Shown here in pieces: positions 33,972 to 43,567 of a stretch of DNA of 64,000 bases; position 1 is the first letter of the stretch, and every line of letters starts with the position of its first letter. The translations under genes and the position numbers were made by a program. A model generated the notes under the pieces. It was given only the letters and a program-made list of their open reading frames with translations, made no database searches and was not told where the DNA came from. The DNA lies in contig NZ_JAINRC010000019.1 of assembly GCF_020400655.1 (NCBI RefSeq), forward strand, positions 1-64,000, given 5' to 3'. The DNA is from Streptomyces spinosus. Lineage in GTDB: Bacteria; Actinomycetota; Actinomycetes; Streptomycetales; Streptomycetaceae.

Positions 33972-35567
33972 GCGGCGGTTGCTCCGGCGCGTGCCACGGA
34001 TGAGCCGCTGTGCCACCAGGTGTCCCGAGCCACCGCCGAGCCCGGGGCCGGGGTGGGTGGAGGCGCCGATGTGCCACAGGCCGGGCACGGGGGTGGCGTG
34101 CCGGGAGGCGCCGGGCACCGGGCGCCACAGCAGGTTCTGGTCGAGTTCGGCCGAGCCGCCGTATGGGTCGCCGGCCACAGCGTTCGGGTTGTACGCGGCC
34201 AGGTCCGGCGGTGTGATGGCGTCCCACGCGAGCACCTTGTCCGGCAGATCCGGCGCATGGCGGGCGATCCGCGCGAGGACCCGGCGGACGTACCCCTCGG
34301 TCAGCTCCCAGGTCCAGCGGCCTGCCGCGTCCAGCTCGCCGGCCGCGTCGCCGATCGGCTCGTACGGCAGTTCCTGGAGCTGGATCCACAGGGCGGCCGC
34401 GCCTTCCGGCACGCGCGGCGGGTCGAGGACGTACTGCTGACCGACGACCACCGTGGGCCTGCGCGGCAGCAGACCCGCCTCGGCCTCCGCGCACGCGATC
34501 GCGGTGCTCGCCGACCCGTCGCTCAGGTGGAGCAGGGGCACGTCGGCCAGGCGTTCGTCGTGCCAGCTGAGCGGGGCGGAGAGGGCGACGTGGAGCTGCA
34601 TCGCGGAGCGTCCGTAGCGGAAGTACCGGGCCCGTTCGCGTACAGCGTGCGGGACCGGGGCGTCCGGCGGCAGCAGCCGGCCGTACAGCGCCGTCGGGGT
34701 CACGGAGGCCAGGACGGCGTGGCGGGCCCGGATGGTCCCGCCGTCGGCGACCACGCCCGTGACCCTGCCGTCCGTGAGGATCAGTCGCTCCACCGGCTGC
34801 CCGGTGCGGATGTCCACACCGAGTTCGCCGAGCAGCCTCTCGAAGGCGCGGACGAAGAGGTGGGCGCCGCCCGCCACGACAGGCACCCCGAAACCGTGCA
34901 GCGCGGCGGCGATGGCGGGCAGCATCAGGCCGCCCGAGGCGTGGTCCGGGGACAGTCCGGCATGCAGCAGCCACGGCGCCCACAGCGCGTCCGGCTCGTC
35001 GCCGCGGAAGGCGCTGCGGCAATACGAGCGGCCGCTGGTGACGGTGGCCCGCAGCCATGCCTCGGTACCGTCGAAACGCTCGCGGCGCAGCAGTCTCACG
35101 ACGTGTCGGAGCACGCGCGGTGAGCGCAGCTCGTCGCCCAGCATGCCGCCCACGGCGTCGATGTTGTCGAGGAACCGCTGCAGCATGGCGAGGTAGGCGG
35201 CCCGGTCCTCCGCGTGGCCGAATGTCTCCGCCGTGGCCGCGGGGTCGCGGTGGGCGAGGACCACGCGGCCGTCGTCGGTGACGGTGCCCGTCACGAGGCC
35301 GTCGGTGTTGCGGTACTCCAGACCGTGGCGGCGCAGGTCCTCGCCGAGCGCGGCATAGGCCCGGCCGGACACGAAGAGCGGGTGCCACGAGGAGTAGGTG
35401 TCGTGCAGGTAGCCGGGCAGGGTCCGCTCCTCGGTGGCGATGAAGCCGCCCAGCCGGCGGCTCCCTTCGAGGAGCGCCACCGACCAGCCGCCCTTGGCCA
35501 GCTCGGCGGCGGCGACCAGGCCGTTCACACCGGAACCGACGACGACGGCGTCGACCGTACCTGTCAT
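33969..35567 (-). CDS. FAD-dependent oxidoreductase, phytoene-desaturase (CrtI)-like
   Basis: This 532-residue flavoprotein starts DAVVVGSGVNGLVAAAELAK (Rossmann GxGxxG, residues 5-24), then VALLEGSRRLGGFIATEER, and ends with the FAD-contacting LWHIGASTHPGPGLGGGSGH. These are the signatures of the CrtI/carotene isomerase-like NAD(P)/FAD family. No carotenoid genes adjoin it, though a carotenoid oxygenase lies 22 kb away; substrate is unknown. Upstream sequence to 36203 is open but not homologous. The start at ATG 35567 precedes the dinucleotide-binding strand as expected. Confidence 0.88.
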   Translation of the reverse strand: MTGTVDAVVVGSGVNGLVAAAELAKGGWSVALLEGSRRLGGFIATEERTLPGYLHDTYSSWHPLFVSGRAYAALGEDLRRHGLEYRNTDGLVTGTVTDDGRVVLAHRDPAATAETFGHAEDRAAYLAMLQRFLDNIDAVGGMLGDELRSPRVLRHVVRLLRRERFDGTEAWLRATVTSGRSYCRSAFRGDEPDALWAPWLLHAGLSPDHASGGLMLPAIAAALHGFGVPVVAGGAHLFVRAFERLLGELGVDIRTGQPVERLILTDGRVTGVVADGGTIRARHAVLASVTPTALYGRLLPPDAPVPHAVRERARYFRYGRSAMQLHVALSAPLSWHDERLADVPLLHLSDGSASTAIACAEAEAGLLPRRPTVVVGQQYVLDPPRVPEGAAALWIQLQELPYEPIGDAAGELDAAGRWTWELTEGYVRRVLARIARHAPDLPDKVLAWDAITPPDLAAYNPNAVAGDPYGGSAELDQNLLWRPVPGASRHATPVPGLWHIGASTHPGPGLGGGSGHLVAQRLIRGTRRSNRR

Positions 35568-35779
35568 CTCATCAGCCTCCTCGATCCCTGGACCGTGGCC
35601 GCGGGAGGTCCCGCGGGAGCCGGTCACTCGGCCGCCGGGTGGGGCGCGGCCCTGCCTCCCACCCACCTTCCTCCCGGGAACCGGGCACTTCCAAAGGGAG
35701 CAGCCACCCGTAGGCGCGTGTCGGGGTCCCGGGTACGGCGTCGCCGGGCCGGCGCCGCTCAGTCGACGGCCCGGCCCGC

Positions 35780-36165
35780 GAGGTGCCGAAGCGGACTTCA
35801 ACCGGCTGCGAGGAGCGGATCCATCCGAGCCGCACCATGTGGTCGAAGTCGGCACGGCGCGATTCCAGCGGCTTCCCGGATTCCGGCGCGCACGCGGTCG
35901 TGGACCGGTCACGCCGTCGATGACATAGGGCGGATTCGCGAGGGGTTCCCACCTCGACCGCATCGACGTACGGGACCGTCGTCCCGCGAGACGGCCGGGA
36001 TGCCGTTGTCCCGGAGGATGTCGCGGGCGGCGGCCGGATCGCGGAGCCGGTCGCGGACGTCCTCGATCCGGTCGGCGGCGGGTGGGACCGGGGAGCCGTC
36101 CCGGCCGGTGGGGGGTGCAGGCAGCCACACGTCGTTTGGTTGCGGTGATCGCCAAGGCTGTCATC
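35780..36165 (-). pseudogene. Decayed gene of a conserved actinobacterial family
   Basis: Three minus-strand frames carry successive protein-like pieces: WLPAPPTGRDGSPVPPAADR then IEDVRDRLRDPAAARDILRD and NGIPAV; YVDAVEVG; ANPPYVIDGVTG; and then ADFDHMVRLGWIRSSQPVEV and RFGTSRAG. I recall similar wording in intact streptomycete proteins of unknown function, but do not know a family name. At least three frameshifts separate the pieces. The rest of 35568-36384 contains no other recognisable gene. Confidence 0.5.
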
Positions 36166-36384
36166 GCCGCCTGTCGCGACCGGCGGCGGGTGCAGTGACC
36201 CATTACAAGGGGCGCGTACTTTTATAGGTGACACCGCTGGTCAAGCGGCACGCCCGGCCGCCGTATCCGCCGGCATGCGGTCAGCGCTTGATTTCGCCGC
36301 CGTGGAAGCGGACATGCGCGTCAGCCACCTACAACACCGCACGCGGCCTGAGAGGGGTTCCGCCCCTGTTCACGGCGCGCAGGC

Positions 36385-36687
36385 TCAGCGCCCCACGTCC
36401 ATCTTCGACCCGTCCTCGCCGTGCGGTTGGAGCTCGACCTGAATGCGGTGCGTGTTGTCGCGGGAGAGCGTGCCGCCGGCCTCCGCGGTGACGACCCCGA
36501 TCCGCAGGCCCGCCCGGCCCCGGCCCTCGCGGCGCACCTGCACGGTGAACTCGAGGCTGACCTTCTCGACGCCGAACCTGATCGGGCTGCCGGCGCCCCG
36601 ACGCTGGGCGTCCTCCAACTCCTCCCGTATCCGGCTGATCACGTCGGCCAGGCCGGCCGTGTACGGGTCGTCCGCCCCATGCTCCAT
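36385..36687 (-). CDS. Trypco2-like (trypsin-co-occurring domain) protein
   Basis: This 100-residue protein begins with a helix GLADVISRIREELEDAQRRG, then strands IRFGVEKVSLEFTVQV and GLRIGVVTAEAG, and ends THRIQVELQP. This is the pattern of Trypco2, a small domain found beside trypsin-like proteases in predicted bacterial conflict systems (recalled family; not searched). The neighbouring divergent gene encodes just such a protease, 64 bases away, which supports the call. It may keep the protease inactive or recognise an invader signal; this is inference. Confidence 0.78.
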   Translation of the reverse strand: MEHGADDPYTAGLADVISRIREELEDAQRRGAGSPIRFGVEKVSLEFTVQVRREGRGRAGLRIGVVTAEAGGTLSRDNTHRIQVELQPHGEDGSKMDVGR

Positions 36688-36737
36688 CGTTTACGGTCCG
36701 CCCATCCGTCAGAGGGGTCAATATCGGGCTTCGCTTC

Positions 36738-36752
36738 TATACTACGTATGCA
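36738..36752 (+). promoter_or_regulatory. -10-like element at the protease start (possibly leaderless)
   Basis: TATACT at 36738-36743 is a good -10 hexamer, only 8 bases before the ATG at 36752. No Shine-Dalgarno sequence is present. If used, transcription would begin at or next to the start codon. The -35 region is weak (GGTCAA near 36716). Confidence 0.45.
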
Positions 36753-38548
36753 TGGGGGACGGGGGCGTTGTCTTACAGAGAACCGACGGATCGTCAGGCG
36801 AGGCGATTTGGAGGGTGCGTTTACGCACCGGCACGATGTCGGGCAGCGGGCGGATCCTGGGCGCCGGGGTGCTGCTGGGCGCGGACCGGGTGATCACCTG
36901 CGCGCATGTGATCCTCGACGCGGACACCCGGCAGTGGCCGGAGCGGGTACGGGTCGAATTCCCGCTGCTCCAAGGCCTGTCACGGAACGAGTCGCGCACC
37001 GCCACGGTGCTGGACGGCCACCGGCTCCGGGCCTTCGGCAAGGACCAGGGCGACCTGGCGGTGCTCCTTCTGGACAGGGCCGCGCCGGTGCCTTCCCCGG
37101 CGAAGTTCCACCGCGTGCTGGACTACCACGGCGCGCCGGTCCGCATCAGCGGCTTTCCCGAGCGGCATTCGGGCGGCTGGTGGGTCAGCGGCTCCTGCTT
37201 GGGACCCGGCGGCCACGGCGACGAGCGGGTCGTGATCGTGCCGGACCCGGGCCAGCGCATCACGGGCGGCTTCAGCGGTGCCGGCGTGGTCGAATCCGGC
37301 ACGGGTCGGCTGCTGGGCATCGTGGTGCAGGCCGAGAAGCAGGACCGCGAAGCGTACATGATCCCCGCGGCCACCATCGCCAAGTACCTGCCGGACATCG
37401 GCAGTTCGTACGTGACGGGGCCCCAGGTGATCCCACCCGACTACGTGGTCTCGCCGCACACCACTCACACCGCCCGCCCGCACGGCCTTCAGCGCCAGGT
37501 GACGCGGTGGCTGCACGGAGGCTCCCACGGGTGGGACGTGGAGCTGCTCCACATCCCGCAGAGCGACCACACGGCCCGGCAGGCCCTGGCCGTCGTGCTG
37601 AACATGGCGGACCGCGAGCAGTCGCCACCGTTGTCCACCGAGTCCGCGGCCCTCTCGGGCGCTCCGGACCTGTCGGCAGCCGGGGTCGAGCCCAAAGTGG
37701 GCAGCATCTCCCTGGTGATCGACGTGGCCGGCACCTCCCTGAAAGACCCGGAGCAGCCGGCGACGCGGGAGGCGCTGGCCGCGCTGCGTGATCGGCTCGA
37801 CGCGTTGAGCGGCCGCGGCGCCCGCCCGGCTGTGGCCGTCTTGGGCGCCGACCGGTCCACGACATCACCCGCGGCCGGCGTGCGCATACTGCGTGACCTG
37901 CGCGACAGCGGCGCCCGCCTCCTCCTCGAACTCCGCGGCGGCAATCACGAGTTCGTGCGCGAGGTGGCGCGCGAACTGCTGCCCGACGACCGTCCGCGGC
38001 GCTGGCTGGACCGGCTGTGCGCCCGCGTGGACGAGCTGGCCGCGGCGGAACGCCGCGCCCGGGACGCGTACGCACAACTGGAACCCCGGGTCGTACAACC
38101 GCCGAGGCCCGGCGACCATGCGCCACTCGCCCAGATCTGGGTCCTGGAACTCGACCGGGAGCTACGGGAACGGGAAGAGGAGCTCTCCGCGGCCGCCGTC
38201 CCCCAGGAGACGGCGGGATGGCCACTCCTGGAGAGACTCTCCGTGGCGGAACAAGCCGTGGAGACCCACCTGCTGCGGGCGGAGAGAGTCGAGCGCACCC
38301 TGAAGGACATGCTCGGCCGGCACAGGGAGCTGTGCGGTCGGCTCAACGCGGCGCAGAGCGCGCTCGTGCGGCGCGGACTGGGCGAGGATCGCGCCGCCGT
38401 CGGCCCGTTCACCGAGGCCCAGCGGTTGCTGATGGTCGACCCGTGCCCGCTGCCCGACGCCGAGCGGGCGGTCGAGAAGTTCGAAAGGGAGGTACGGCGG
38501 CTGCGCCGCCAGGACGAGGAGAGGCGAGGGGAGGAGGGCTTCCAGTGA
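36752..38548 (+). CDS. Trypsin-like serine protease with helical C-terminal region
   Basis: This 598-residue protein has an N-terminal S1-type protease domain. His52 is in VITCAHVI, Asp101 in DQGDLAVLLLD, and Ser175 in TGGFSGAGVV (GFSGA for the usual GDSGG). There is no signal peptide, so it is cytoplasmic. From about residue 310 a second alpha/beta part (VGSISLVIDVAGTSL, then ARLLLELRGGNHEFVREVAR) leads to long helices, including DAYAQLEPRVV and a coiled-coil-like end KFEREVRRLRRQDEERRGEE. This layout resembles trypsin proteins with vWA-MoxR-associated-protein-like tails. Its stop overlaps the next GTG by 4 bp; it heads the operon. Confidence 0.87.
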   Translation: MGDGGVVLQRTDGSSGEAIWRVRLRTGTMSGSGRILGAGVLLGADRVITCAHVILDADTRQWPERVRVEFPLLQGLSRNESRTATVLDGHRLRAFGKDQGDLAVLLLDRAAPVPSPAKFHRVLDYHGAPVRISGFPERHSGGWWVSGSCLGPGGHGDERVVIVPDPGQRITGGFSGAGVVESGTGRLLGIVVQAEKQDREAYMIPAATIAKYLPDIGSSYVTGPQVIPPDYVVSPHTTHTARPHGLQRQVTRWLHGGSHGWDVELLHIPQSDHTARQALAVVLNMADREQSPPLSTESAALSGAPDLSAAGVEPKVGSISLVIDVAGTSLKDPEQPATREALAALRDRLDALSGRGARPAVAVLGADRSTTSPAAGVRILRDLRDSGARLLLELRGGNHEFVREVARELLPDDRPRRWLDRLCARVDELAAAERRARDAYAQLEPRVVQPPRPGDHAPLAQIWVLELDRELREREEELSAAAVPQETAGWPLLERLSVAEQAVETHLLRAERVERTLKDMLGRHRELCGRLNAAQSALVRRGLGEDRAAVGPFTEAQRLLMVDPCPLPDAERAVEKFEREVRRLRRQDEERRGEEGFQ

Positions 38549-41001
38549 CCCGGTGCCCCGAGCCCGGGTGCCCCGGGACACTCACCCCGGCCGGCTTCTG
38601 CCGGGTCTCCGGCGAGCGGGTCGACTCCACCGTCGGACGGCACGCGTCCATGTCCGCGTCGGCGACCGTGCCGAGCGACCCCTGGGACGTCCTGCTGCCG
38701 CAGGAGAGCACCGACCCGACCCTCCTCCCCGAGATCAGGAGGAGAGCCGGCACACCGGTCGGCGACGCCCCGGACGTGCTGAGCGGCACGGTCCTCGGAG
38801 ACCAGTACGAGCTGGTCGGACCGCTCGGCCACGGAGGGGTCGGCCAGATCTATCTGGCACGGGACCGACGGGTCGAGCGCGACGTGGTCGTCAAGTACCT
38901 GCGCCCCGAGCAGGTGGGAAACCTGCGCAACGCCATGGACGAGGAGCGGCGCACCCTCCGGGACCTCCACCACGACGGCATCCTCGACGTGATCAACTTC
39001 GGCAAGCACGAGGGCGTCGGTGACTACCTCGTGCTGCCCTACCTGACCGGACCCAATCTGGAAGAGGTACGGGCACTGGCCCAGCGCCGCCCCGCGGCCT
39101 TCGGTGACGCCCGCTTCCAGGAGTTCGTGCTCGCGTACGGCATCCGCGCGCTGTCCGCCCTGGCGTATCTGCACGCCCCCGAGCACAACAAGGTCTACGG
39201 CGACCTGAAGCCCCAGAACCTGATGCACGAACACGCCACGCTCATGGTGATCGACGTGGGGAGCATCAGGGCCGAGGGAGCGCCCGGGGTGACCACGGAC
39301 CGTTTCCGCGCCCCGGACGTGCCCCAGGAGACCGGTGAGACCACCAGCCGTGACGACCTGTACAGCCTGGGGGAGACCCTGCGCAGCATCTGCGGTCTCG
39401 GGGACAAGACGCAGGACCTCCAGGAGATCGGCGCCCTGGACCCGCTTCCGCCGGAAGGAGCCGGCGGCGGTACGACGGCCGGCCCGGCGAGCGCGTTACG
39501 CGCCGACGTCGCCATGCGGATGACCGCGCCCGCGCCCAAGGACCTCGGCCTGGTCTCGCTCGCCCGTGTGCTGCACCGCGCCACCCGCGCAAGGCGGGCC
39601 GACCGGTTCGCCACCGCGCAGGAGATGGACTACCAACTGCGCGGCGTCTTCCGCGAGTTGCGGTCCCTCAGGACCGGCCTGGAGACGTTCGAACCCTCAC
39701 CGCTGTTCTGGCAGTCGCCACACGCCCTGGCCGGGGCGCTCGGTACGGCGTCGGCGCTGCCGCGGGCGGCGGAGCAGCCGGCAGGGGGCACACCGCCCGC
39801 ACACCTGTGCGCGCCGCCGAGCAGCGCCGAGGTGGCCCAGCACCTGCCCGTGCCGCGCCCCGATCCACAGGACGCCAACTACAGCGCGTTGAGCCGCCTC
39901 TCCGACGACGACCCGGCCTCGCTCCTCCAGCGCACCGACGACTGGGACGACTCGCCGGAGATCTTCCTGCTGCGCTGCCGACTGCGCGTGCGCGTGGCCC
40001 TGCGCGCACGGCAGCAGGCAGCCGACGACGCGACCGGCGGGCCGGCCGCCGCCCCCGGGCCGGGCATCCTCGACCTGGCCGAGGCGGAAGGGGAACTCGC
40101 CCAGGCAGAAGCCGCCATCGGTCCAGAACATGCCCCTCACGACTGGCGACTGGACTGGCACCGCGGCCTGCTCGCCGTCGCCCGCGACGACGTCCGCGCC
40201 GCCTGGGGCCACTTCGACGACGTCTACGCCGCGATCCCCGGCGAGTACGCGCCCAAGCTCGCCCTGGGCTGTTGCGCGGAACTGCTGGGGGCGTGGTCCG
40301 AGGCGCAAAGGTTCCACGAGGCGGTACGGGTGCGCAACCCGTCCCTGGGGGGCGCGGCCTTCGGTGTGGCGCGGGCTTGGCTGGCCCGCGAAGACCGCAC
40401 CGGGCTTCCGAGCGCCATCGACGCCCTCGACGGCGAGCGCGCCCCGCACGAGAAGGCCATCGACGCCCTCGACGCCGTACCCCAGCACTCACCCCATCGC
40501 ACCGCCGCCCGTGTGGCGGCGGTGCGGATCGCCGCGGGCATGGCCCGCGACGCACGCGGGCTGGACGCGGTACTCGGCCGTTTGTCCCAGCTCTTCTACG
40601 GCCAGGGCCTGCTGGACGAGGACGTCGGCGTCCGGGTCAAGGCCGAGGTCTGGGAGGTCGCCCAGCGCCTCGTTGACGAGGGCGGGATTTCCCCCGCCGA
40701 GCTGAGGACCCTGGCAGCCGGTGCCGGCGCCGCACGCATCGACTTTCCCGCCGACGAGCGGCATCTGCGCACGGACCTCTCCGCGTTCTACGTGCGCCTC
40801 GCCCACCAGGCCGCCCGAGCCGGCGGGCCGAACGGCACCGAAAACGCGGAGGAACTGCTGGACCGGGCCTACCGCGTCCGCCCCCTCGTCCTACGACACA
40901 ACGGGAACGGCCCATGGCTGGGGAGAAGGATCATCTCATGGCTGCGCTCGATCACCCCGGCCCGGCCGGGAAGCCGGAGGCCACGGTCACCGTCGAGGTG
41001 A
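38545..41001 (+). CDS. PknG-like serine/threonine kinase with TPR-like tail
   Basis: This 818-residue cytoplasmic kinase starts with a ribbon-like segment CPEPGCPGTLTPAGFCRVSG in which the fourth cysteine is replaced. The kinase domain shows the Gly loop GHGGVG (95-100), Lys117 in VVVKYLR, the catalytic segment VYGDLKPQN (Asp220; non-RD, as in PknG VYNDLKPEN) and VIDVGS (Asp237; DVG for DFG, as PknG DLG). From about residue 440 to 800, helical repeats resemble the PknG TPR domain, with WRLDWHRGLLAVARDD close to that family. In mycobacteria PknG senses amino acids via GlnX and GlnH. GTG start, 4-bp overlap with the protease gene. Confidence 0.88.
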   Translation: MTRCPEPGCPGTLTPAGFCRVSGERVDSTVGRHASMSASATVPSDPWDVLLPQESTDPTLLPEIRRRAGTPVGDAPDVLSGTVLGDQYELVGPLGHGGVGQIYLARDRRVERDVVVKYLRPEQVGNLRNAMDEERRTLRDLHHDGILDVINFGKHEGVGDYLVLPYLTGPNLEEVRALAQRRPAAFGDARFQEFVLAYGIRALSALAYLHAPEHNKVYGDLKPQNLMHEHATLMVIDVGSIRAEGAPGVTTDRFRAPDVPQETGETTSRDDLYSLGETLRSICGLGDKTQDLQEIGALDPLPPEGAGGGTTAGPASALRADVAMRMTAPAPKDLGLVSLARVLHRATRARRADRFATAQEMDYQLRGVFRELRSLRTGLETFEPSPLFWQSPHALAGALGTASALPRAAEQPAGGTPPAHLCAPPSSAEVAQHLPVPRPDPQDANYSALSRLSDDDPASLLQRTDDWDDSPEIFLLRCRLRVRVALRARQQAADDATGGPAAAPGPGILDLAEAEGELAQAEAAIGPEHAPHDWRLDWHRGLLAVARDDVRAAWGHFDDVYAAIPGEYAPKLALGCCAELLGAWSEAQRFHEAVRVRNPSLGGAAFGVARAWLAREDRTGLPSAIDALDGERAPHEKAIDALDAVPQHSPHRTAARVAAVRIAAGMARDARGLDAVLGRLSQLFYGQGLLDEDVGVRVKAEVWEVAQRLVDEGGISPAELRTLAAGAGAARIDFPADERHLRTDLSAFYVRLAHQAARAGGPNGTENAEELLDRAYRVRPLVLRHNGNGPWLGRRIISWLRSITPARPGSRRPRSPSR

Positions 41002-42341
41002 ACCAGGTCGCCGAGCTCACCAAGCCGCGCGACGGAGTGACCGACCCGGTCCGCATGTACGCGGTGCTCACCGTGTCCGTCCGCAAGCACGGCGATGCCG
41101 TGCCGCGCCGGTCCGCGGTCGACCACGCCGAGGTGCTGCTCATCGACCACTCGTCGTCGATGGTCAGCCCGCCGAGCCGGCTCGCGGCCGCCCGTAGGGC
41201 GGCGGTGGACGCCCTCGGCCGAATCCCCGACGGGGCGCGCTTCGCCCTCGTCGCCGGCAGCGACCAGGCCACCATGATCTACCCGCATGACTTCCGTCTC
41301 GCGATCGCGGACCGGAAGTCGAGGGACGCCGCGGAGGCCGCGCTGCGGGCGTGCGCACCGGGGGGCGGCACGGCGATGGGCACCTGGCTGAAGGCCGCGC
41401 TGGAGATCCTCGACCGGCCGGACGCCCCCGCGTCCCGCCACGCTCTGCTGCTCACCGACGGCAGGAACGAGGAGGCGTACGAGAGACTCGACGTCCTGCG
41501 CGACCGTGTCGAGCGGTGCGCCGGGGGCTTCGTCTGCGACGTCTTCGGCATCGGAGCGGGCTGGCGGACCGAAGAACTGCTGCTCATCGCCGGCGAACTG
41601 GGCGGGCAGGCCCGCGCGGTACGCGACCTCACCCGGCTGCCCGGTGAGATGGCCGCGCTCGCCGAACAGGCCGCGGAGCGCGACATCACCGGACTCCGGC
41701 TGCGGCTGCACTACCGCAAAGGGGTCACCCGGTACTCCTTCGAGCAGGTGCACCCCACACGGGTGGCCCTGCACCCCGCGCGCACCGACCGGTCCGCCGC
41801 CGACTCCTCCGCCGGCGGGCCCATCGAGGAGTACACCACCGCGCCGTGGCGGACCGAGACCCGCGACTACCTGCTCTGCGTCGGCACCCCCTACCACCCG
41901 GACGAGGACGGCAAGGAGCTGTTCCTCACCGAGATAGAGGTGGCCGTGGCCCCCGGGCACGGCAAGCGGATCCGGCTGCCCGAGCCCGAAGCGGTCATGA
42001 TGCGCTGGTCGGACGACGCCGACCTGTACAGCAGGGTGCACCCCCGAGTCGCCCACTACCGGCAGACGGAGAAGTTGCGCCGCACCTTCGAGCAGGGGTG
42101 CGCCGCGCTGCGCGGGGGTGACCAGGCGTCGGCCGAGAAGCACTTCGGCACCTGCTGGCACCTGGCCGTGACGGCCGGCGACGAAGTGATGAAGGACCAC
42201 CTGCGCCGACTCGTCGAGGTTCACGAACACCCGTCCGGCCACCCTGAGGTCCGGCTCCTGACGAGGATCGAGCGGTTCGACGTGGAGTCCGCACGGATCG
42301 AGCTGAGCCGGGTTCCGCTGCCGGACGGGGGCCGGCGGTGA
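40938..42341 (+). CDS. Von Willebrand factor A-domain protein
   Basis: This 467-residue protein has a vWA domain between about residues 62 and 240 with a complete MIDAS: LLIDHSSSM (Asp70, Ser72, Ser74), a Thr in GGGTAMG and the Asp of LLTDGR. A beta-rich region and then helical TPR-like stretches (FEQGCAALRGGDQASAEKHF) follow. No signal peptide. The ATG at 40938 has GGGAGAAGGA upstream and lies 64 bases inside the kinase gene; ATG 40914 is also possible. vWA proteins are frequent partners in kinase and MoxR-type systems. It likely binds the kinase or protease as an adaptor (inference). Confidence 0.88.
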   Translation: MAALDHPGPAGKPEATVTVEVNQVAELTKPRDGVTDPVRMYAVLTVSVRKHGDAVPRRSAVDHAEVLLIDHSSSMVSPPSRLAAARRAAVDALGRIPDGARFALVAGSDQATMIYPHDFRLAIADRKSRDAAEAALRACAPGGGTAMGTWLKAALEILDRPDAPASRHALLLTDGRNEEAYERLDVLRDRVERCAGGFVCDVFGIGAGWRTEELLLIAGELGGQARAVRDLTRLPGEMAALAEQAAERDITGLRLRLHYRKGVTRYSFEQVHPTRVALHPARTDRSAADSSAGGPIEEYTTAPWRTETRDYLLCVGTPYHPDEDGKELFLTEIEVAVAPGHGKRIRLPEPEAVMMRWSDDADLYSRVHPRVAHYRQTEKLRRTFEQGCAALRGGDQASAEKHFGTCWHLAVTAGDEVMKDHLRRLVEVHEHPSGHPEVRLLTRIERFDVESARIELSRVPLPDGGRR

Positions 42342-43567
42342 CGCGCCGGGCAGCGCGGTCCGCGACCGTCCCGCGAAGGCTCCTCCGTGGCGCGCACCAC
42401 GGCCTGGTGGCGGGCGCGGACGCGGCACGACGGATATGGCGGTACGCCTGGCCCGCGGTGGGACTGCAGGGCAACCGGACCTATCTGCGCGACCGGTTGA
42501 TCGCCCTGCCGCTGCTCGCGGTCATCACCTTCTGCGGCTTCTGCTGGGCGTTCGCCCAGGTCCACGGTGATTCCACGTACATCAGGGACAGCCTGGCCCC
42601 CGCACTCGAGGAACTCGCCGACGCCCGGGCCTCCGTCCAGATCGCCCAGACCGAGGCCCGGGCCAGCCTCACACTGGGGCACGACGCCACCCTCAGCGGG
42701 CTGAGCGAACGCTACAAGGCACGCAGCGCACAGGCCACGCAGGACCTTACCCAGGTCGCCCAGCACGGCGTGCTGGACAGATCCGAGCAGCTGAACCTCA
42801 ACGTGGTGATCGGACTGCTCAGCGACTACGCCGGTGCCGTCAACCGCGCACAGGGCGACGCGCAGATCTCCCTGCGCACGGCGGAACTCTCCTACGCGCA
42901 GGCCATGATGTGCAGCCACGGCCGGGACGAGGCCGCCGAGCGCCACAGGGCGGCGTCCGGCAAGGCGGCGCCCGTGCCCTCGTCATGCCGGAACCCCGGC
43001 GTGGCCGGCCCGCAGGCGACCACGATCGTGGACCGGATCTCCACCCTGGAGTCGGACTTGCACGGACAGCTCGCCGGCCGGGCCGCCCTGAGCCGCCGTG
43101 TGCTCGCCGTGGGGGCGTTGTCCTGTGTCACCTTCGTCCTGCTCGCGGTCGGCCTGACCTGGACCATGGTCTTCCTCAACAGCCGGTTCAGGATCATGGT
43201 GAGCCTGCCGCTGCTCGCGGTGGCGATCCCGTTGGCGGTCCTGCCCTTCATGGCCTACGACGCCGCGCTGGCGCATCGTGCCCAGCACCGTGCCCTCGTC
43301 CTCGCACAGGACCTGAGATCCGGGACGTCACCCGTGTTCGAGACCGATGCCGAGCAGAACCCGTTCAGCACCCCGTCCCGTTACACGATCGCGTCGCTGA
43401 GGGACGAGACCGGCGCCGCACTGTCCGAGGACCGACTGCTGTTCCCGGGCGGTACGGGGCCGGCCGTGCTGCTCGCCGGCCTGGCCGGTGCCGCGGTGGC
43501 CGCCGGGGCACTGCACGACTACGGGCGCGAGTACCGTCTCGTCGCCGCCCTGGGGGCTGTCTCATGA
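42338..43567 (+). CDS. Four-TM sensor-like membrane protein (GlnX-like architecture)
   Basis: This 409-residue protein has TM1 near residues 54-73, a helical extracytoplasmic domain of about 175 residues, then TM2 at 255-280, TM3 at 286-306 and TM4 at 374-392. The outside part, including LEELADARASVQIAQTEARA, suits a four-helix bundle like the sensor part of mycobacterial GlnX. Its gene is in the same relative place next to a substrate-binding lipoprotein and a PknG-like kinase. Two pairs of outside cysteines are absent, though three cysteines are seen. It overlaps both neighbours by 4 bp. Probably relays lipoprotein signals across the membrane. Confidence 0.72.
   Translation: MTRRAARSATVPRRLLRGAHHGLVAGADAARRIWRYAWPAVGLQGNRTYLRDRLIALPLLAVITFCGFCWAFAQVHGDSTYIRDSLAPALEELADARASVQIAQTEARASLTLGHDATLSGLSERYKARSAQATQDLTQVAQHGVLDRSEQLNLNVVIGLLSDYAGAVNRAQGDAQISLRTAELSYAQAMMCSHGRDEAAERHRAASGKAAPVPSSCRNPGVAGPQATTIVDRISTLESDLHGQLAGRAALSRRVLAVGALSCVTFVLLAVGLTWTMVFLNSRFRIMVSLPLLAVAIPLAVLPFMAYDAALAHRAQHRALVLAQDLRSGTSPVFETDAEQNPFSTPSRYTIASLRDETGAALSEDRLLFPGGTGPAVLLAGLAGAAVAAGALHDYGREYRLVAALGAVS

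Noticed and set aside
33969-36203. A 744-residue form of the FAD oxidoreductase
   Set aside because: The extra 212 residues have no homology and the dinucleotide fold begins at ATG 35567.
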